From Isoetes taiwanensis (Eukaryota; Streptophyta; Lycopodiopsida; Isoetales; Isoetaceae): a DNA stretch of 64,000 bases. The position numbers and the translations under genes were made by a program. A model generated the notes under the pieces. It did not search any database, had not been told where the DNA came from, and was given only the letters and a program-made list of their open reading frames with translations. This document shows, one piece after another, positions 59,063 to 64,000 of this stretch (positions are counted from its first letter, which is position 1; every line of letters starts with the position of its first letter). The DNA lies in contig JAJEKV010000001.1 of the NCBI GenBank assembly GCA_021234155.1, positions 1,733,927 to 1,797,926 of the forward strand. Direction: 5' to 3'.

Positions 59063-60398
59063 ACTTTTCAATACCAAGGAACTCGCCAGTTGATTTTAAG
59101 TTTATAAGAAATAGTAGATCAAACTTTAAAATTGTTGGTTGGTGTTGAGTTTATAGGAAATTGTAGCCAGAAATAACAAGCTAAAGGCTTTGGCCTCTTC
59201 ACAGACTCCAGGAACCAAGCCAGAAACCCTTCTAGTCTTCATGGAAAATAGAAGGGTTTTCATGGTGCCAAATTAGAGGATGAGAACATCAATCAACTTG
59301 AGATAGATAGGTAGGAGGTAGATAAATAGTACTCTTTACATCTCATAGGGATATATGACAGTCCCCTAAATGTCCGAAGAAAGACAAATGTCCCAAGAGG
59401 GACTTGAGAGAAAATGAAAACGTATATTGGATACCATTAAGAAAAAAAAATCAATGGCTAAGATTTGATTGCACTATAAGAGTGGCTCAACTGCCACTAA
59501 CTATGGTGCAACTGCGCGATGAGTGGGTCCCGATAAAAGTGTCATAATTTCTCTTTCCCATCTCTGTTTAGCACATGAAAACATGCATGTGAAAGCTATT
59601 TGGAAGGGCTTTTTATGGATGTAGATGTATGCCATATTTGCCTCTTAAATCTCCTGAAATGCTTCGAGGAAGAGGATGGAGATCCTCTGCACAATAAAAG
59701 GATGCCTGACTCGTGGAGGGGGCCATCAGACCCCTCCCTCTTCCGCCTACTCTAGTTTTTTGTAGGTATATCAAAATTAGACAGTTTGGGTTCATATGAA
59801 ACACACATGTCAAAGTATCCAAAACACACGTTTTAACTATGAAACACAAACATGTCAAAGTATCCAAAACACACGTTTTAACCAATTCCAACTTTGACTG
59901 TGTCTCCATTATTGTGATCTGCTTTTAACTACGTGAAACATGGAGATATGGAGACCATACCCTATATACTTTAGACACTTGCACCGTCATACATGGCTAG
60001 AGGACATTGTGGAAAGAAGTGCCCAACTCGATGGATTTCCAAACAACTATGTCACCAGATACGTCAAAGAAGTGGCAGGGCATGGAAACAAGGGGATGAA
60101 GAATATAGCAAACCAAAGACTTCTGCTTCACGTGAAAGGTATTTAAATAATGGAATGCACTTTTTGATGTAATTATGTCGCTATACATATGTCAAAGAAG
60201 TGGCAGGCATGGAAAAAAGGGGATGAGCGCATTTTGGCAATTTCAGTAAAATATAAGCGTATTTTAGAATTTTTCCCTTGATTTTAAATAATGGAATGCA
60301 GTTTCTGACGATGTGTAACAATAGTAAACACCCTGTACGTTTTCTAGGTCCTGTCGGTCCTCTATGCCCGGTAATGGTCTCAGTCCTGGTTACTGTTA
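59063..60398. other. Intergenic with small duplications
   Basis: 'gtcaaagtatccaaaacaca' occurs twice (59809 and 59852 region), and 'gtcaaagaagtggcag' plus 'aataatggaatgca' recur about 127 bp apart (60063 and 60190). No supported gene. Confidence 0.5.
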
Positions 60399-60404
60399 TT
60401 TATT
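60399..60404 (-). terminator. Polyadenylation signal candidate (AATAAA)
   Basis: AATAAA on the minus strand 67 bp past the transporter stop codon. Confidence 0.5.
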
Positions 60405-60471
60405 CGGTACAAAAACAGCAGCACAATGCTGCATAATGTGTCCTCACTAAAAATCAGGAGGAGGATCTGCT

Positions 60472-62371
60472 TCATCTGAGAATGGTCTGAGTCCCCTCCT
60501 TTTCCTCCATTTCTTCAAATGTCTGGGACATGGCCTTGTGCATTGTCTCTGGAAGCTTGAGAGAGATCAAGCCAGCCAAGAAAGCAACAAGAGCAAATAT
60601 CATAAATGGGTAAGATGGACTAGTGTGACCTAGGACCACAATAAGTGGGGCCACCACTGATCCAATCTGACACGCCTGCACATTTAAGGCCAGCGCAGCA
60701 TTCCTTACCACAGTTGGAAACAGCTCAGCGGTATAGATATATAGCAAATTCACCATCACTGCACTGCCAAACATGCCTAATACTTCGATCACTACCCTGG
60801 CAATTCCCATCATCTGTTCCCTTCCTTCTGATCCCAGTGCATAAAATAATGTCTGCAATGTACCTGCTTGAAAAGGTGAATCTGGTCCATTCTTGTAAGA
60901 AACTTTTAAACTGAAGGCATTCACTCCAAGAGGGGTTAGATCAGAGGGTGCACCTAAAAGGCCTCCTGGGAAAAGTAAACTTACTAAAGTGCAGCAGACG
61001 CCACATGATACTGCTGCATAAACAAAAAGTAATCTTCTACCCAATTTCTTAATTACTAGAGTAGCTATAGCCATGGCTGGAGCTTCTGATAGACCATTCA
61101 GCATGGAGCTGATATAAACATTGGCCCCTAGATTTACCACATTGAGGCTGATGCCATAGTAGATTATAGCAGAGCAGAACCAGATGAAGAGGGTTATGCA
61201 CATTCTATGGCAAGTAATTGAATGCCTGAAAATATCACTCACACTGTATGAAACCTTTGTCTTTTCATGGATCCCTTGGACAGCAAACTCTATGTCGTTA
61301 TTAGTAGAAATGGAGTCAAACTCAGTTGCCAGACATATGGTTTCAGGCATCTTTTTCCCATTTCTTTTCGCCATCTTCCTCAGAACGGCCAGGGCTTCTT
61401 CTGATTTGCCTTTCACCAGCAGCCATCTTGGGGATTCTGAAACAAAAGGCAGAACCAGTAGAGAGTAGAGAAGAGATGGTATTGAGATGGCCAAGTAGAG
61501 TTTTCTCCATGACTGTGTGAACCATGCTATCACTGGAAGGCATCCTGCACCCAGTGCAAAGAAATAAAATGCTGCTAGTCCTATCTGACCCCTCATTGAA
61601 GATCCAACTACTTCTGTAGCAAGTACTACTGCAGACAAACCCACACCTCCCCTTGCCATTCCATTGGCGACTCTGAAGCACAAATATATATAGTAATTTG
61701 GAGACATTGCAGTGAGAATTCCTGCAATTCCAGCCATCAAGCAAGCCAGCATCAGGGTTCTCTTCCTTCCAAGAATTGAGTCTGAGAGCCTTCCAAATAT
61801 TCCTGCACCTGCAACATAAGGTAAACTGAATGTCAGATCAGAAGATAAAGGACAAAGTATACTATGAGATCCATAGATTCAAGGCAAATGAGAAATTCAA
61901 TCATAATCTAAGAGATTGAACTAAGAAATTACCTATAATGCACCCTAGGAAGAAGGCCGATCCGGAGAGCCCTGCTTTATATTCTTCTCCACAAATTAAT
62001 CCCCACTCAGACACAGTTGAGGCACCAGGGCCCCCAACCCATTCCCAAAATTTTGGATCCATTTGACAAATGGAAGCAGCAGGGGAGCAATTAGGTCCTG
62101 CGCCTTCTCGGCATTTCCAAGAGACCTGTTGATCTGTAAAAATGGTGGCAAGGATGTTCTGAGAATCAATGACCCAAGACCAGCTCACCAACATAAATTG
62201 CAGCATCTGCCCCCAACCAAATTCCCCAACCCAATCCTGCAGCATCTCATCAATAGTAGCCACCTCAATTTTCTCATCACTAGCAGCATTGTAATCAGAA
62301 ACCTCAACCATAGTCTCACTGTTCTTCTCCCCTTCTTCAAGAAGGGAAACTGCCAAGCCACCAGATTCCAT
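60472..62371 (-). CDS. Organic cation/carnitine transporter-like MFS protein, 591 aa, two exons
   Basis: Exon 1 is 62371-61933 and exon 2 is 61808-60472. The 124-nt intron has GT at 61932-61931 and AG at 61810-61809, splitting Gly147. Exon 1 encodes an acidic cytosolic N-terminus, TM1 (about 55-78) and a large Cys-rich extracellular loop (82-133), the hallmark of SLC22/plant OCT proteins. TM2 follows, with motif A reading GRLSDSILGRKR (152-163). ESPRWLLVKG (271-280) ends the first half before the central cytosolic loop. The second half keeps about six spans and ends LKLPETMHKAM before a Glu-rich tail. Plant OCTs of about 510-540 aa carry organic cations or carnitine-like solutes across plasma membrane or tonoplast; the substrate here cannot be told. 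The extra length is mainly in the N-terminus and the loops. No stops or frameshifts. Confidence 0.93.
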
Positions 62372-62573
62372 TCAAGCTCAAACTCTAAAGCTTTTTACAA
62401 ACACGGATTTCTAAAGACAGAACAACTTGCTAGGCCTGATCATGATCTGCAAAGATCTAGAGCTAGCCTGCTTCTAAAGACCATATTTTTTATCTCCATA
62501 GTTTTTCCAAAAACCATATAATACACAAAAAGAAAAGGCTGCGAATATGATCTACCTTTGCAAAGGTTTAGGG

Positions 62574-62581
62574 TTTATATA
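62574..62581 (-). promoter_or_regulatory. TATA box candidate of the transporter gene
   Basis: TATATAAA on the minus strand about 205 bp upstream of the ATG, in a TTAATATATAAACCC context. The spacing allows a 5' leader of about 170 nt. Position only; no other element was recognised. Confidence 0.4.
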
Positions 62582-62589
62582 TTAAGCAA

Positions 62590-63059
62590 GGTATATGATA
62601 AAATATCCTGAAGGAATCGAGGTAAAAAACTTTACTTACAGTAGAATGATCTCATTACTGTGGATTTGGCTGATATTGAGCGCCCTCAACTTGGCCATTT
62701 GATATGTCTCCATTTGCGAAGGAGGCGACGACTCGTCCTTCTGTAACTCGTTCTCATCTAAGTTGCTAGCCTAAACCGGTGTGATTAGTGTCTAATTAAA
62801 TGGTTAATAAAATGGTAGTCGTGATTAGGCATTTTCGATGGCGGCTATTGCTTTGCGGCCGCGGCGAGGAGTCCACGTGGGCGACTCAAAATAGTGGACG
62901 GATATTTATACTTCTGTATTTTACATGCATGTGGGAACATAGAGACAAATCATTGTTAGGAAGAATGTTTTTAAAATCCTATGGCCTCCAACTCTCCAAA
63001 GGCTTTTTCTAGGTAATGTTAAGAGGGGATAACACCTGGAGCGAGGAGGCACGAGATTG
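62590..63059. other. Upstream intergenic region, no gene seen
   Basis: No supported ORF. Lies between the transporter promoter and the MITE. Confidence 0.5.
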
Positions 63060-63062
63060 TTA

Positions 63063-63249
63063 GGGTGCTTTCCCATGGACGGACGGACCTGGATGAGGTC
63101 AGATCCAGGTCCAAAAGTAATCATCGGGATTACTTTCCAAATGAGGTCCTTAACCTCAGCTGTTCAGGCTCTTAGCGCATGGGAACATCGGAACAGCAGA
63201 TCAGGCCTTCAGGAAACCTGGAGGTTTTCTTCCCCATGGGAAAGCGCCC
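63063..63249. mobile_element. Tourist-like MITE, 187 bp
   Basis: TTA flanks both sides (63060-63062 and 63250-63252). The left terminus GGGTGCTTTCCCATGG is matched by the inverted right terminus with one difference. Same family as 31744-32006. It lies about 0.7 kb upstream of the transporter start. Confidence 0.87.
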
Positions 63250-63252
63250 TTA

Positions 63253-64000
63253 TAGTAGGACATACGCTCGAGTTCTAGAGTGTTCTTTTTATGGCCGAAG
63301 AAATCTCCCCCGCTTATGCCATCCTCTCATGCATTGTAAATTCACAAGTGCGTGTTGAGTTTGATCTTAATGTCTAGCTAGCACAATGACAGCAATTTAA
63401 CTATTCAACCATAGACAATGATATTTATTCAATGAATAAGAATATTTGATCAATGGTTGAAATCAAACAAACCAATAGTCTATATTAAAAAAACACAAGC
63501 ACTGTAGCAATGGACTTATCTAATAACCTGCGACAGCCCTGGCATTCATCCTAAGATGAATCCGACCCTGTAATCAGATACCCTGCACCTGCAATATGAT
63601 CCTCTTTATATTTTTCAATGTCGGCACCGATTCATTCAGAATCGGCACCATCATCTCTGAGCGACGGTTGTACACCTCCTTCTATATTCATTTTGAATTT
63701 ATCTTTCTCTCATTTGACCGTAAATAACCTTCCCTTTTCCATGCTTAATATATAGGTTATTTTACCCTTTGCATAGACCATTAACTTTTCTATACCTTAT
63801 AACCATTAACATTTACCAAGTTCAACTGTGCTGAATATAGTGTGTTTTTCCTTTCAATGCAACCCCATGTTCTTCTGTTATCACATGGATCAATAGTGCA
63901 TGACCATTACTGTGTTTCCTTTCAATGCATTCTCATGTGCCTCTGTTATCTCATGGATCAACAAGGCATTTATTATAATATGAACATGGCATAACCATTG
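63253..64000. other. Intergenic; about 70-bp tandem duplication at 63841-63966
   Basis: 'tttcctttcaatgca', 'ctctgttatc.catggatca' occurs twice in tandem. No gene seen. Confidence 0.6.

Overview
The window looks like nuclear DNA of a land plant with a large, repeat-rich genome. The evidence is GT-AG introns, a plant-type organic cation transporter gene, LTR, TRIM, LINE, SINE and MITE remains, PIF/Harbinger transposases, and long intergenic stretches. The species cannot be named. The LINEs end in short microsatellite tails instead of poly(A), unlike typical angiosperm L1, so a fern, lycophyte or gymnosperm is plausible, but this is inference.

Only two genes look intact. A three-helix membrane protein lies on + at 35754-36523 (two exons, 212 aa). 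A 12-helix MFS transporter of the organic cation/carnitine family lies on - at 62371-60472 (two exons, 591 aa). A broken paralogue of the first sits head-to-head with it at 34255-34780.

Layout: 1-2769 is a tandem array of roughly 600-660 bp units. 2770-14093 is nested transposons: a LINE carrying a TRIM, an LTR-like pair around a Ty3/gypsy integrase relic, a 281-bp tandem repeat split by a second LINE, and a MITE. 14636-24792 is a 10.2-kb element with 26-bp perfect terminal inverted repeats and an apparent 4-bp target duplication. It lies inside a LINE endonuclease and carries GTGGTG-type minisatellites and a spliced RING-H2-like fragment, with no transposase that I recognise. 25-34 kb holds local duplications, a PIF/Harbinger transposase pseudogene and a Tourist-like MITE. 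34-39 kb holds the membrane-protein pair, a large hairpin and an 11-residue repeat ORF. 40.9-47 kb is a nearly complete but decayed LINE with about 180-bp tandem monomers at its 5' side. 47.9-54.8 kb alternates (GA)n arrays, tRNA-derived SINEs and LINEs. 55.2-58.7 kb is a 3.5-kb array of a 19-bp satellite, whose inverted relatives lie in the 10-kb element. 59-64 kb holds the transporter gene and a second Tourist-like MITE.

Most of the window is therefore a record of nested insertion. The most unusual pieces are the 10-kb TIR element with its related MITE, the SINE whose tail resembles that of the neighbouring LINEs, and the self-complementary satellite.
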